Assembly (NCBI GenBank): GCA_017893485.1
Contig: CM030364.1
Span: 251,136,731 to 251,200,730, forward strand
Origin: Hemerocallis citrina
Lineage: Eukaryota > Streptophyta > Magnoliopsida > Asparagales > Asphodelaceae
Direction: 5' to 3'
DNA length: 64,000 nt
A model generated the notes under the pieces. That model worked only from the letters and a program-made list of their open reading frames with translations. It was not told the DNA's origin and searched no databases. The position numbers were made by a program, and so were the translations under genes. Shown here in pieces: positions 1-11,081 of this stretch; the first letter of the stretch is position 1, and each line of letters begins with the position of its first letter.

Positions 1-61
1 TGTATTTTTGTGATTTTTCATTCAGTTACATCTGTCGCCAATTAACTCAGTTTATTTGTAG

Positions 62-139
62 GTGGATAATGGATCTCTACAGAAAATCAGGCACGCCGAG
101 ACCTTTGATGATTATATGAAGTTCTTTGATGGTCTCTAA
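62..139 (+). CDS. Probable terminal exon of an unidentified gene (partial)
   Basis: A T-rich tract ending in TAG (59-61) looks like a splice acceptor. It is followed by an open frame of 25 codons ending in TAA at 137-139. The peptide starts VDNGSLQKIRHAETF and ends MKFFDGL, a hydrophilic then aromatic composition typical of a real C terminus. A T-rich stretch resembling a plant 3' UTR follows. The rest of the gene lies left of the window, so the product cannot be named. The alternative is a chance open stretch. Support is the acceptor, the frame and the flanking composition only. Confidence 0.35.
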   Translation: MDNGSLQKIRHAETFDDYMKFFDGL

Positions 140-727
140 TCTGTAATCTTTTATGTTTGTTTCTTTGCTGGCATTTTGCATCAATTTGTTGTGTATCAAC
201 TGTATACTCTTATTGCTTTTAATCCAACTCATTGAATGATATCCATTACCCGAAGATGAGTTGTATAAACCTTATTTTAGCGTAGATTAAATTTAGTGAG
301 CTCAATCTACTTTTTAATACAAAATGAAGCAGGGTACCATGGTTGATGGGCATTCCATGTTTTATGCAACAAAAAAGTACATATCTTAAATTACTGTTAT
401 TTATTAAAACATTGTTTCAGTAGCTAATAATTGGAGTGAATTGCCTTCATTTGCCAAGATATATAGAAGTGCATGCTTTTGTTGATGGATTCGAAATTCA
501 CAATGATTGGACTAACTGGCCGAAAGAATCAACCCATAATTTATTCCACTTTTTCAATTATAGTGCTTTGTTTCCTCTGAAAATGTCATCTTTTGTAAAG
601 CTTTTTAATTTTCCAATTATAGTGTTTTGTTTGTCTGTCATTATTTTGGTCTTCGTTGTCTCTCTGTTCGGTTGTCTCTCTGTTCGTCGATCGATCGTCC
701 ATGAGTGGTTTTCAAAGTCTTAACTAA
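140..727. other. Non-coding stretch
   Basis: AT-rich sequence, possibly the 3' UTR of the exon to the left followed by intergenic DNA. The open frame at 436-723 has no recognisable domain and a low-complexity aromatic-rich composition. It is taken as chance. Confidence 0.4.
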
Positions 728-1182
728 TCTATATAATAAAATACAAAGAAAGCTATCAAGTGGCTCTCCTTCAATCCACCCAAAAATCAAAGGCCCAGAT
801 CTAATCTCACAAAACATATTTTTCCTCCCAAAACTCAAATTCAAATTCCCACCCAAAACAACTCTTATATTTATTTAATTATTATTTTTTTTCTCTCTCC
901 CTCTCTCCCTCTTCTATTCAAAAAATTAAGAAAAGAAAATTTTTTAAATTTTAAAAAAATTAAAAAATTAAAAAACTAAAAAATTTAAAAACTTTAAAAA
1001 CTTTAAAAATAATTCAAAAAAAAATCATATAATATGTTTTTTGCTGGACCCCCCAAAGTTTCTCATATAATATATTTGCTACTTCAATTAATTTGCTGGA
1101 CCTCCAAAACTATTTTGTATGATCGAACAAGGTGCACCGTTCCGAAGACGTGCCGTAGGCACGTGTCAATGGGCAAACCTAG
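728..1182 (+). mobile_element. Small non-autonomous Helitron
   Basis: The left end reads TCTATATAATAAAATAC directly after an A (727), the expected Helitron 5' TC end. The right end has a perfect hairpin (ACGTGCC, loop GTA, GGCACGT at about 1148-1164) followed about 14 bases later by CTAG (1179-1182) and then a T. This is the Helitron 3' signature, inserted between A and T without target duplication. The 455-bp body has no coding capacity and contains A/T-rich low-complexity sequence. An autonomous Rep/helicase element elsewhere would have mobilised it. Confidence 0.75.
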
Positions 1183-2110
1183 TCTATACTATATATTATG
1201 TTAAATGATTTTTTGTCTAGAATTTTTGTCTTCTTTTTTTTTTTTTTGTTCTTTTTAAAATAAAAATGGAGAGCAAATATAGGAGATAACTCTCCACTCT
1301 TGCTTCATCCAAATTTTGAATTAGAATTCTATCTCTTAATCAAACTTTTAAAACTTTGCAATAATGTATAGATGATACTATACCAATTCTTCAAAAATAG
1401 TTTTATTATTTTCTCATTTTTAAAGGTATATACAATATTGTAGAGTTATATTATCTATATAATATATTTTGTTAGGACCACTTTTGATCCAAATATTTTT
1501 TTTCCTCTTTTTTTATTTTTAAAATTTAAAAAAAAACACAAATATAGGAGGTAACTAGCACTGCTGGAAAAAATCCGAAATTCGGAACTAACCATGACAT
1601 GACATTGGATCGGAATCAACATGGTCTATTGCTGGTAGGGTTTGGATCCTAAAATAGGATCCGTTCATATTTTCGGTTTAGGTATGGGTTTGCTAAAGAT
1701 GGACCCGACCAGGACTCGGGCTCGGGTTCGGTTTAGCTCAAAATGGACAAAAAACCTAAAAAAAAAAGAATAAAGAGAATAAGCAGTAGGCCCAACCTCC
1801 CTCTCCTGCCCGACATCACTCGCTCACCTTTTTTAACAGGGTCTGGACCTAGTTCTCACGCGTTGGGTTTGGATTCAATATTTGGACCGGTAGAGAAGTA
1901 GGTTCGGGTTCGGTAGTGCAAACCTGATCTGACCGACTTGATAATAGTGCTAGAGGTAAATCTCCAACTTGTTTTTTGTCCTTCCAAATTTTAAACTAAA
2001 ATCATATATGTTAATCAAACTTTAAAAAAAATGCAATATTATATACATGTTATTATATGATTAAAAAAAAAAGAAAAAAAGCTTTGTTATTTTGTAATTT
2101 TTGAAAATTC
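1183..2110. repeat. Tandem duplication of about 265 bp, second unit interrupted by a hAT MITE
   Basis: Two units can be aligned by eye. The first starts at 1183 (TCTATACTATATATTATG) and the second at about 1453 (TCTATATAATATATTTTG). Each continues through a T-rich run, then AAATATAGGAG, then CTCCA, then a segment ending in a long A/T tract. The second unit is split by the hAT element at 1556-1952. The first unit has the unfilled site GAGATAAC at about 1284-1291, which supports the insertion model. No gene is visible. Confidence 0.55.
1556..1952. mobile_element. hAT-type MITE with 8-bp target duplication
   Basis: The ends read TAGCACTG and, inverted at the right, TAGCACTA. They are flanked by GAGGTAAC (1548-1555) and GAGGTAAA (1953-1960), an 8-bp target duplication with one change. 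The 397-bp body has repeated degenerate GGGTTCGG and GGATCC words, typical of short hAT elements in plants, and no coding capacity. The related tandem unit at about 1284 lacks the insertion. Confidence 0.7.
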
Positions 2111-2682
2111 TTGCACATGGTTATACAAGTTCTTATTAGATGCGAGAAGTCTTCATATACGAAGCATATTTATCACCAAGTACATAATAAATTTTATTCA
2201 TTGTGTGAGATAAAGCAGCGCTAGTTTTTTTATTTGGAACTCTTTCGGCATAGTAAAAAAACATAAGTGGAAGCATCTCCAACAACCGAAAAATGGAAAA
2301 TCGACTTAATCTTCGGCAGTAAAAAGGGCAATATATTCCCTATTTTCTAGTTCTATGCCTCTTCAATTTTTGAGCTTTCAAGGGTGTTTAACAGTTAATT
2401 TTGAACAATTGGGCAATTGATTTTCTCTACTGATATTCTTTGAAACCCATAATAATTCAAGATCATGGAAGAACCCAAAATATTATTAGAGAGGTCTGAC
2501 ATTGGAACAGGGACTAATTAATCAATACTATTAATCTTATTAAAAAACAAAACTAAACTACTAATACATCAATTCCAACATCTTGAGTGGAACAAGTATA
2601 CAGGCTTGTGCATAAAAAGGATAAGCCAATACTATAACTGAGAAAAAACGGAAGCCACGTAAGATAACTCCATATAATTAAC
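2111..2682. other. Intergenic sequence and probable SAUR 3' region
   Basis: AT-rich with no recognisable gene. A single GCATCTCCAAC motif near 2273 resembles a MITE end, but no partner end was found. The part next to 2683 is the likely 3' UTR of the minus-strand SAUR gene. Confidence 0.4.
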
Positions 2683-3000
2683 TTAGCAAGAGTACAGGGA
2701 GAAGGAAGACTGGGGGTGGTAAGCATGACAAAACTTGGTATTCTGGTGTGACGATGAGGATTCACGTTCGATAAGCCACCGGATGTGTAGAAAGTCGTCG
2801 ACAGAACATGGAAGCTTCAGGGGACCCGAGGACTGGTAGCCATAGATCTCTCTGGAACTTTCCAGAAGGTTTTTGAAGAGAGAGTGGTGGAGGTAGCTGA
2901 TGGGGATCAGAAACTTTTTGAATGAACCTTCGTCTTCTTCAATACCAACTCTCACTGCCACCCATCCTTTCTTCACCTTGCATCTCTTCTCATCTCCCAT
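2683..3000 (-). CDS. SAUR family auxin-responsive protein
   Basis: A single-exon 105-residue protein. It has the SAUR core in order: KKGWVAVRVG (residues about 9-18), then FLIPISYLHHSLFKNLL (about 30-46), then an acidic/aromatic stretch with EIYGYQS, then LKLPCSVDDFLHIRWLI. This is the usual order in the SAUR family (V-AVYVG, then F-IPISYL-HP-F, then GY, then L-IPC). SAURs are small proteins, often induced by auxin. Many bind and inhibit PP2C.D phosphatases, activate plasma-membrane H+-ATPases and promote cell expansion. The ATG at 2998-3000 fits the usual short N terminus. A TATA box lies about 80 bp upstream and a MITE just beyond it. No disabling change is seen, and codons after the core (SSSSHQNTKF...) form the variable tail. 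Confidence 0.88.
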   Translation of the reverse strand: MGDEKRCKVKKGWVAVRVGIEEDEGSFKKFLIPISYLHHSLFKNLLESSREIYGYQSSGPLKLPCSVDDFLHIRWLIERESSSSHQNTKFCHAYHPQSSFSLYSC

Positions 3001-3080
3001 CTAGCTCTTCTCTGTTTATGTGATGGAAGTGATATATATGAGTTGCTGAAGTTGGAATTTTAGGAGGAGAGGAGAGTGCA

Positions 3081-3087
3081 ATTTATA
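3081..3087 (-). promoter_or_regulatory. TATA box of the SAUR gene
   Basis: On the minus strand the sequence reads CTATAAAT, 81-87 bases upstream of the SAUR ATG. That places transcription start near 3050 and gives a leader of about 50 bases. A MITE begins 41 bp further upstream (3128), so most of the upstream promoter is transposon DNA. Confidence 0.6.
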
Positions 3088-3127
3088 GAGGCTAGCTGCA
3101 GGGAATAAGAGAGAGAGGAGTGAGTGA

Positions 3128-3779
3128 GAGCATCCACAGTCGTTTGCTATAATTCCCATATTCTCATATTATGAGAATTTTATAAGAATTGAGCGCTGCA
3201 GTCGTTTGCTATTTTCTCAAAAAATAGCGAACGAGCTACAGTCGCTTCTCAAATATGAGAAGTGGGCTAGCGAATTTGAGAAAATAGAAGACGATACATC
3301 ATGATCGTCTCAGTTTTTTTTTTTCATTCCGATCGGACGAGACAACTTGTCTCGTCCCGTATATATAATTAACTATATATTTTTTTTTTTAAAAAGAGGG
3401 TCGGACGATACATGTTGTATCGTCCTTCCAAAAAAAAAATTTTTTTTTTAAAAACAATCAAACGAGACATGTTGTCCCGTCCGTTTTGTTTGTTGGATTT
3501 TTTTTTTTTTTTTTTCATGATCCAACGGACCAGATTGGATGAAAAAAAAAAAAATTCAAAAACAAAGCACGGACGTCCAACTTTTAGGGCTTTTAAGAAA
3601 GTAGGTTTAGTTGGTTTAATGATGCTTTAGTAGGTGTTTAGATAGGTTTAGGTTATATTATAATATTTAATATCTCGTCCTTGTCAAAATATAGCAAATG
3701 ATCACTACAGCACTTTCGATCTATTCCATTTCTATTCGTCCCATTTTGCCAAAAATAAGAATTACCATTGTGGATGCTC
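3128..3779. mobile_element. MITE A, palindrome-bearing family (PIF/Harbinger-like)
   Basis: The ends read GAGCATCCACAGTCG and, inverted, GAGCATCCACAATGG. They are flanked by TGA on both sides. Because the flank is a GAGT repeat, a 9-bp GAGTGAGTG duplication is equally possible if one more base belongs to each end. The inside has perfect palindromes: arms GGACGAGACAA at 3335-3357 and arms GGACGATACA at 3403-3425. The same arrangement with other core words occurs in the elements at 5468, 15835 and 25866. No coding capacity. Confidence 0.6.
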
Positions 3780-5029
3780 TGAGTGAGTGAATTTTTCAAA
3801 TTGTATGGACGGCACTTTTTGCATATATGCCCTTTTAACTTTTCAGGATTTATTACCCTTAACATTTTAATTGTTATTACCTTGTCATCCTAGGATTTTT
3901 GTCCAATTCATACGAGAGCTGGACTTTACCAGTACGTACTGTTTTGTAATTGCACTACCATTACGAAGCTTTGCGAAGGATCTAAATATTTGTAGGGGCC
4001 GGGGAGTAAAGCGCAAAATACACATTCCTATGTACGTTTTGTTACTACTGATCAATACGGATTCAGCCGTCCAAATATTCGTAGTGACTGTTACATCACC
4101 TTTATCTACAACCGATCGAAATCGAGAAAGAGTTTTTGGGACCAATTTGCTTGATATGTACTTTTCACTAAAGTTGTGCTGATTTTTTCAACTTCTAAAG
4201 AAGCGATCCTTATCTTTTGAGGTGTTGATGATGTTGGATTGACATTAGCAAAGTAATTGCTAAATTCTCAAACCTTAATTAGCACAACTTTGAATTTCCG
4301 GTATGCATATGGTGATCTTTAGATGGCATTAAACTGACCCAGATTTGAGTTCCACTAGATGATTTAAATTTTAAAAAAAAATTAGTTTTCCATGATGAAT
4401 GTTTATATATCAATCAGGTAAAAAAGCTATAAATGAAATTATTATGATCTTCATATATAGAGATATAATATATACATTACACTTGCTTAAAAAAAAGAGT
4501 AAGATCATACTAACTCGTACCCACAAAACCTTAACCGACCAGTTGAGAACAATTATTGACCGACTACGGCCACATATCTACCAAGTCGACCCTGCTCACG
4601 CAAAGTTTATCTGAACTACGACCATCCAAGTTGCCTTCTTAACCTCATCTTTTCTCATCTGCTCACAACATGAGGTTTGCATTTGCAAATGAAAACTTCC
4701 CGCAACTCTTTTGGTGGTCCTAAAGTCACGCAAGTTTGTTGGCATGTATTTAGTTTAGATGCATAATGCATGTCATTTGTACTGTGGACCGCGGCATGAT
4801 TGTGAAGTGTGACTTCCATTTTGTAGCTAGTTGTCGATAGAGAATCTAGCAGATTTGAGATTATCTCGGTTTTCATGGTCACTTTCTTTGGAATTAATGT
4901 ATGGAGTTACAAGGAAATAAGGAGTATTCAAACTTTGTACCCCCAAACAATAACAATCTTTGATACCCTGCATAATTTTGATTGGTCTCTGTTGTTCCTT
5001 ATAGGTTTTAGTGGATATTCTTCTATTTG

Positions 5030-5061
<32 letters not shown>

Positions 5062-5467
5062 GCGCGCGCGGGCGCAAAATGCATGCCTATATTTATAAGA
5101 AGAATACAAATTTGGGGTTTCTAAAATTGCAAAATAAATCGGGTGTCTAAGGCAGCCGCCTTACCTGCCTCAAGGTGGGGGCCGGGCGCTGATGAAAGGG
5201 ATAACTTGGGAGATATGCTCTCTGCATGCGCGCACGTAGTTTTGATCATGAATGTTATGTATTAATGTGTTGCATCAACATTGTATCTGTGTTTGAGCTT
5301 CTTAGCTTATAAATCTACTTATTCTATCTAAAAAATGTTTAAAACAATCAAAGAAAGTTAATTTAATACAGCCGTCACACGTGCATGAAATATTAAGCTT
5401 CATGCATGGTGATGCTAGCCACATTGATGTTGTTGTCCAACTCAATCACCACTTTCTCACTCTCTAT
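3780..5467. other. Intergenic sequence, no gene seen
   Basis: AT-rich DNA. Overlapping open frames on both strands at 3871-4182 lack recognisable domains. A GC-rich patch near 5146-5186 has no family assignment. Confidence 0.4.
5031..5075. repeat. Compound microsatellite
   Basis: A run of TA dinucleotides passes into CA and then CG dinucleotides. Alternating purine-pyrimidine sequence of this kind can adopt Z-DNA and often varies in length. Confidence 0.85.
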
Positions 5468-5731
5468 GAGCATCCACTATCGTTTTGTAAAAGCTCAAAA
5501 TTTAGCAATTGAGTTAGAAAAAATCTCCACTGTCGTTTGTTAAAAATCAAAATTTAGAATACGAGTAAACAGTAGTTCGCTAAATATATAAGTTGCGATA
5601 GAAGTTTTGCTAAATATAGAAGAAGGAAGAAGATGATCCGTTTGTGGAAAAAATTGGGATGGACGGAAGATGAAGCTCCGACCATCGTTTATTTAAAAAA
5701 AATGAAAAGATGAGAGACGGATGAAGATCAC

Positions 5732-5947
5732 TTGCGCAGCCAAGGAAGCTCGAGTTGCTCCGTTGATACCCAAGGTCCCTTGGGATCGGTTTGCCAGATT
5801 CATTTTGACTCATTATCGGATCCGGCTCTTCTTGACTTAGCTTCTAATTTGGGCTTTGTCATGGACCCAGCCAATCCTTCCCTTCTCAATTCTCTTCGTT
5901 CGCTCGAAACAGCAAGAGCTAGTGCGAACAATCGTTCTAATGATTAG
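5732..5947 (+). pseudogene. LINE ORF1 C-terminal remnant
   Basis: An open frame runs from the truncated 5' end of the LINE to TAG at 5945-5947 and encodes about 71 residues without a recognised domain. In L1-type plant LINEs ORF1 is the nucleic-acid-binding protein and lies directly before ORF2. The ORF2 ATG (5940-5942) overlaps the end of this frame, which supports the assignment. The N-terminal part, including any RNA-binding or zinc-knuckle region, is lost. Confidence 0.55.
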
Positions 5948-8900
5948 TATCTCTTGGAATATCCGTGGTTTAGGGTCTACCGCTAAACAAGAAGCTATTT
6001 ATAACCTTATTTCTTCTGTCCATTGTGACTTCATTTCTATTCAGGAATCTAAGATTAATTTCTTCTCTCCTGCGCTTGGTCGGGCACTTGGGGGCTCTCT
6101 CCTTTCGGATTGGATAGCCTTATATGTGATCCATTCGAGAGGCGGGATCCTCTTCGGTTATAAAACCTCTGCTTTTGACGTTATTGCTATCCAGCGCCTA
6201 TCCTTTTTCCTTGTTGTCACCCTCTATTGGATCCAATCTAACTGTACTTTGATGGTCGTTTCGGTTTATGGGTCTGCTACCCATGATCGTCGTCCCCTAT
6301 TCTGGCAAGAATTTCTTTCCTTCGTTGGTTCCATTCAAGGTATTTGGATTTTTTGTGGGGATTTCAATGTCACCCGGTTCGCTCATGAACGTTTGGGGAA
6401 TGCTTCCAATTTGGCGGACTCTTCCTAGTTTAACGATTGCATTTGGTCCCTCCAACTGGTGGACCTTCCTATCAATGGTCGCTCATTTACTTCGTCTAAT
6501 ATGAGATTGTCTCCCTCTATGGCTAAGCTCGATCGTTTTTTAGTCTCCCATCAGTGGATCTCCAAGTTCCACAACTTTTTTGCCCAAGCCCTCCCTAATC
6601 CTTGCTCAGACCATGTGCCGATCGCCCTTCATTCGGCTTTCAACTTCTCCAAACATTTTAAGTTCCACTTTGAAAAATTCTGGCTGGAAGACCAGGTCTT
6701 CGTCAACTTAGTAGGGGAGTGCCTGTCTGCTGTCACTGGTTCCTATGGTCTGGGCAGAATCCTCTTAAAACTACATGCAGTGAAATACGGCAGCAAAATT
6801 TCGCATAAACAAAAATTCGCGGATATGCGATTTATGAAAAACTACCTTCTTTGTTCTATTCAAGAGATTGATCGTGCGGAAGAGAACCATGTTCTCTCCC
6901 AGGCTGAACGATCGAAAAGAAATGAGTGTAAAAGGGATTTTGCTTCTCTTCTTCATTTGGATCATATCAAATGGGCTCAAAGAGCCAAAGTTAAGTGGCT
7001 TAAAGAGTGGGACGGGAACATGTCCTTATTTCATAAGTTTGCTTCTCACCGTCAAAGATGTAATCATATCTCCTCTATCTTGGAAGAGGATGTAGAAGTT
7101 CGTACTAACTCCGAATTTCATTCTGCCTTTCTCAAATTCTTCAAACTCCTAATGGGTACTTCGATGCCTCATTCTTGTTAGCTCAATTGGTTCAATCTTT
7201 ATGGGATGGAGCATCATGATCTTTCTAGTCTTGAATTACCTTTCTCTCTGGAAGAAATTAAAGAGGCTGTTTTCTCTATGCGGAGTGATTCAGCTCCAGG
7301 ACCGGATGGCTTCCCGACATTTTTTTTCCAGAAATTTTGGGTTTTTCTGAATGACGGTTTCTTGGCCCTGTTCTCTAATCTCTTCTCTGGTCAATTTTCT
7401 TTTGACCGTATTAATTATGCCGACAACGCGCTCATTCCAAAGATTATTGGCGTTAACCGAGTCTGTGCTTTCAGACTCATTAGCTTATTAAATTCTACCT
7501 TCAAAATCATTATGAAGGTTCTTGCTAATCGACTTAGCTCTGTCATTTCCCCCCTCATTGATCCAGCGCAATCGGGTTTTATTATAAAACAGATTTATCT
7601 TGGATAGTGTGGCTTCTGCTCAGGAAGTTATCTCCAATTGTGACCGTTCTAACTCGGAAGGGATTCTTTTGAAACTTGGCTTCAAAAAAGCATATGACAA
7701 AGTTGATTGGAATTTCCTCGTTGAGATCTTGCTTCAACGTGGCTTCGGTCTTAAATGGATTGCTTGGATTCAATCTAGCTTATTCTCGGGCATTTCTTCC
7801 ATTTTGATTAATGGTACCGAAGGACATAAGTTTAAGTGTAAACGCGCCCTCTATCAGGGTGACCCGATTTCTCCATTATTATTCACCCTCGTCGTAGATG
7901 TTTTCAGTAAACTTCTGTTGCATGCTTGGAATTCCAATCTTATCGAGGGTTTGGGTGGTTTCAACAGTTTTCGTGGTATTCTTAATCTTCAATATGCTGA
8001 TGATACGATTCTGTTCCTAAAACTGGACGGGGTAGCCTTGTGTAACTTAAAAATCCTTCTCCACCTTTTTGAGAACGCTTCTGGTTTATCTATTAATTTT
8101 AGTAAAACTTCGGTTCTTTGGCTAGGAGGATCGGAGAATCGTAATTATGAAATTGCTCAGTTTTTTAACTGTGGTATCGCATCGTTTCCTCTCCTTTACC
8201 TTGGCATTCCGTTGAGATGGGGTAAACTCCACAAATCAGACTGGACTCCGCTGATTGATAAAGTGGAGTCCAGACTCAATGTGTGGGCTGGTAAACTTCT
8301 TTCTAGGGGAGGACGTCTTATCCTTGTTAATTCGGTTCTCTCGTCCATCCCTTTATACATGATATCCTTCTTTTACATTCCTTCCTGGGTTATTGCCAAG
8401 ATCGACCGTATTAGATGGAACTTCTTTTGGTCGGGCTCTTCTGCCTTCAGATCAGCCAAACATCTCTGCAATTGGGGCTCAATTTGCAAATCGAAACGGG
8501 ATGGTGGTCTTGGAGTGATAAACCTCAGAAATTAGAATCTTGCATTATTGGGTAAATGGATTTGGAGGATCCTCCACATGGGAGACTTTTCTTGGGCTCG
8601 CCTTATTTGTCTTAAATATTTCTCTCGTCATAAAATTTGGGAACTCCACTCTTCTCTACCTTATTCGACCTCTTCATTCTGGAAAGGTGTGTGGAAATCA
8701 ATATCTCCCTTTAAATGTGGCCTTCTTAAAGTGGGCGGGCCTGGGACATGTGTTCTGTTCTGGACGCACCTGTGGTTGGGCAACCTCTGTATTGCTTCTT
8801 CGTTTCCTGAGTTATTCCAGTTGGCTGCCAACCAGGCCGCTACTGTGGCTGATTATACCAATTACCACAACGACTCCAGGTCTTGGCTCATTCCTTTCGT

Positions 8901-9599
8901 TTGCAATCTGCCTCCTCCCTTAATTCCCAGACTGACTTGTCCATTGGCGCAGCTTCAAGCTTACTCCTGGCAACCCCAGGATGCTTTCCGCTGGAGATGG
9001 AACAGTTCTGGTAATTTCATGGTTAAGTCTTTCTATAACTTTCTCAATTCGGGAGGAGTCTCCTTTCCTTTTGTGAACTCTATTTGGAAGTCTTTTGCCC
9101 CCCTCAAGATCAAAATCTTGACTTGGCTCGCTATTCAGGAAAAAATACTTACTGTTGATATCCTCATAAACAAAACATTGCGGTTGGCCAAAATTGTGTT
9201 TTATGCAACCTGACTCCGGAGAACGCTTTTCATTTATTCATTGATTGCCAATTTTCCCGGCCGTTATGGTGGATTGCTCACCGGGCTTGGGGGGTGGTTG
9301 GTTTTCCCGAATCTATGGACTCTTGGTTCACTTCTTGGCGCTCTTCTGCTGTTCCTATACGTTTGCATCCTTCCTGGGACGCCACTATGATGGCCCTCAT
9401 TTCGATTATTTGGAAAGAAAGAAATCTTCACATATTTTCCAACTCCAAGCATCCGATCTCGAGTCTTATCGACGACCTTCTCTTCTTTTCCAAGCACTGG
9501 GCCTCTTCCTTGTCTTCGCAAAGGAGAGTCTCCTTAAATCTCCTAAGAATTGACACTGCAGCTTCTTTATTCTATCAATTCAACTTCCTTCCGTCGTAG
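5940..9599 (+). pseudogene. LINE ORF2: endonuclease / reverse transcriptase, degraded
   Basis: ORF2 starts MISISWNIRGLG, a typical APE-like endonuclease start. Further endonuclease motifs are QESKI, GDFNV (about 6355-6369) and SDHVPIAL (about 6606-6629). Reverse-transcriptase motifs follow: PGPDGFP, KAYDKVDW, QGDPISPLLF and the catalytic YADD (7993-8004). The C-terminal region ends with a C-x2-C...H-x4-C knuckle (CVLC, HLFIDC; about 9200-9250), as in the zf-RVT domain. In-frame stops lie at 6426, 7179 and 8533. Frameshifts lie near 7590 and 9200. The protein would nick target DNA and copy the LINE RNA there. This copy cannot make it. Confidence 0.9.
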
Positions 9600-9975
9600 T
9601 TTATCGGTTTCGCACTGCTCTTAGCCTATACCCCCTCCCCTTTCTCTTATATATTTATTACTCTGATTGGTTTTTGTCTTATGTATTTATTACTCTGATT
9701 GGTTACTATTATTGCTCTGTTCGATTTTTTTCTTCTTCAGGTGTTTTGCCTTTCGCATATTTATGTTTTGGGTTAATGTGGTTTTCTCACTTTCCTTTTG
9801 CAGCTATAAGCTTTCAGGATGTGTCCCGCCCTTTACAGTGCTGTTCGGCTGTTCTTTTGGATGTCCGTTATGCTAGCTCCCCTTTTCTTTTGTGACGGTA
9901 CAGTTCCTTCCATGGGACTTTTTGCCTTTTCTGTTGTTATATGCCTGTATCTTCCTTTTTGCAGGGGATTATTTT

Positions 9976-10175
9976 GGGACTATATATGCGCTCCTTTACT
10001 TGTTTCTTATTGTGATGGTTCTTAATCTTAGACTTTGGGTTGGCTTAGTGCCACTGTTTGGTTCTTATTCTATTTAGGGACTATATATGCGCTCCTTTAC
10101 TTGTTTCTTATTGTGATGGTTCTTAATCTTTGACTTTGGGTTGGCTCAGTGCCACTGTTTGGTTCTTATTCTATT
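9976..10175 (+). repeat. 101-bp direct duplication in the LINE 3' UTR
   Basis: The segment starting GGGACTATATATGCGC at 9976 repeats from 10077 with two or three substitutions (period 101). It lies between the ORF2 stop and the A-tail. Confidence 0.85.
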
Positions 10176-10715
10176 TTATTTTGGGCTTTTGTTGCATTTT
10201 GATTTCTTTTCGTTGGTGTGGTTGCCCTTTTCGGCCCAGGGTGATGCTTTCACCTGGCTGCTGCTATTGCTTTCTGGGTTATTTGTTGTATGGGAGTATT
10301 GCATATTTAGCTCCAGTGCAACTTTTTTAGTGTGTTCTCTGTGCTGGGATTGGAGGTTTGGCTTTTTCAGGTCGTTGGTGTCTTGTTCTCCTGCTCCTTG
10401 CCTCGCTGTTCAGGTGGGATTCATGTTCGTTTTTGGCCTTCGCTGGCCTTTTCTTCCAGCGCTTTTCCATGCTGGTTGCGTCTCTTGCCGTGGTCGTTTG
10501 CTTTGGCCGCTGCAGATGTGTTCTTGTTTTGACGTCTGTTGTGTTTGTTCCCGGGGCTGTTGGTTTTGGCTGCGGATTGTTTTCTATTGTAAATGTCTTA
10601 TTTACTTGCCTCGCATGTCTGCAGGCCTTTCCTTTTTTTATTCCTGTACTACAGCTTGTATTACTCCTCATTGCGTTGTACTGTTTTGACTTATTATATA
10701 TACTATTGTCCGAGC

Positions 10716-10733
10716 TAGAGTCGTTCGACTCTA
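10716..10733 (+). other. Stem-loop at the LINE 3' end
   Basis: TAGAGTCG (10716-10723) and CGACTCTA (10726-10733) form a perfect inverted repeat 10 bases before the A-tail. The truncated LINE at 18246-19890 has TAGAGCC/GGCTCTA at the same place, with paired changes. It is probably the RNA element the reverse transcriptase recognises at the 3' end of its own transcript. Confidence 0.6.
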
Positions 10734-11081
10734 TCCTTTACATAAAAAAAAAGAGACGGATGAAGATCATCCGTCTTTTATCTTTTCTTATTTACAAAAA
10801 AAACCATTTTCAAAGAAAAAATTACAATATCGGACGGAAGATCTTCTTCCGTCCGAAAAGTTTCTTCCCAAATTTTTCTTTCCATATTTACAAAATTGTC
10901 ATTGACTATTTACGAAAATGTCATATTCAAAAAATAATAATAATAATAATAGTAATTTAAGAAGGAAGATCATCTTCCGTCTTTTCTAAATTTGGCTTTT
11001 AACGACTACAGTGCTCTCCTAAGTTTGCTATTTTCTAAATGCTATATATGCATATTTAGATTACAACGATAGTAGATGCTC

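Larger units (their letters stand above)
5731..10752 (+). mobile_element. L1-type plant LINE, nearly complete but inactive
   Basis: A 5022-bp insertion ending in an A-run (10744-10752) and flanked by the 17-bp duplication GAGACGGATGAAGATCA (5714-5730 and 10753-10769). It holds a C-terminal remnant of ORF1, then ORF2 (endonuclease, reverse transcriptase, C-terminal zinc-knuckle region) with stops and frameshifts, then a T/G-rich 3' UTR of about 1.1 kb. The 5' end is truncated inside ORF1. The perfect target duplication suggests a fairly recent insertion relative to its host MITE. Confidence 0.92.
5468..11081. mobile_element. MITE B, same family, split by a LINE
   Basis: The ends read GAGCATCCACTATCG and, inverted, GAGCATCTACTATCG, flanked by TAT and TAA. 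Removing the LINE (5731-10752) and one copy of its target duplication leaves about 575 bp. The inside carries palindromes with the core GGACGGAAGA (10831-10855, perfect 11-bp arms CGGACGGAAGA) and GGATGAAGATCATCC. The LINE inserted into one of these palindromic words. Confidence 0.6.

Noticed and set aside
436..723. 95-codon frame
   Set aside because: No domain, aromatic low complexity, no splice or promoter context.
2270..2420. GCATCTCCAACAACCG as one end of a Harbinger MITE
   Set aside because: No inverted partner or target duplication found.
9667..10960. Several hydrophobic frames in the LINE 3' UTR
   Set aside because: T/G-rich sequence gives Phe/Leu/Cys-rich translations. They overlap a 101-bp duplication and run past the A-tail.
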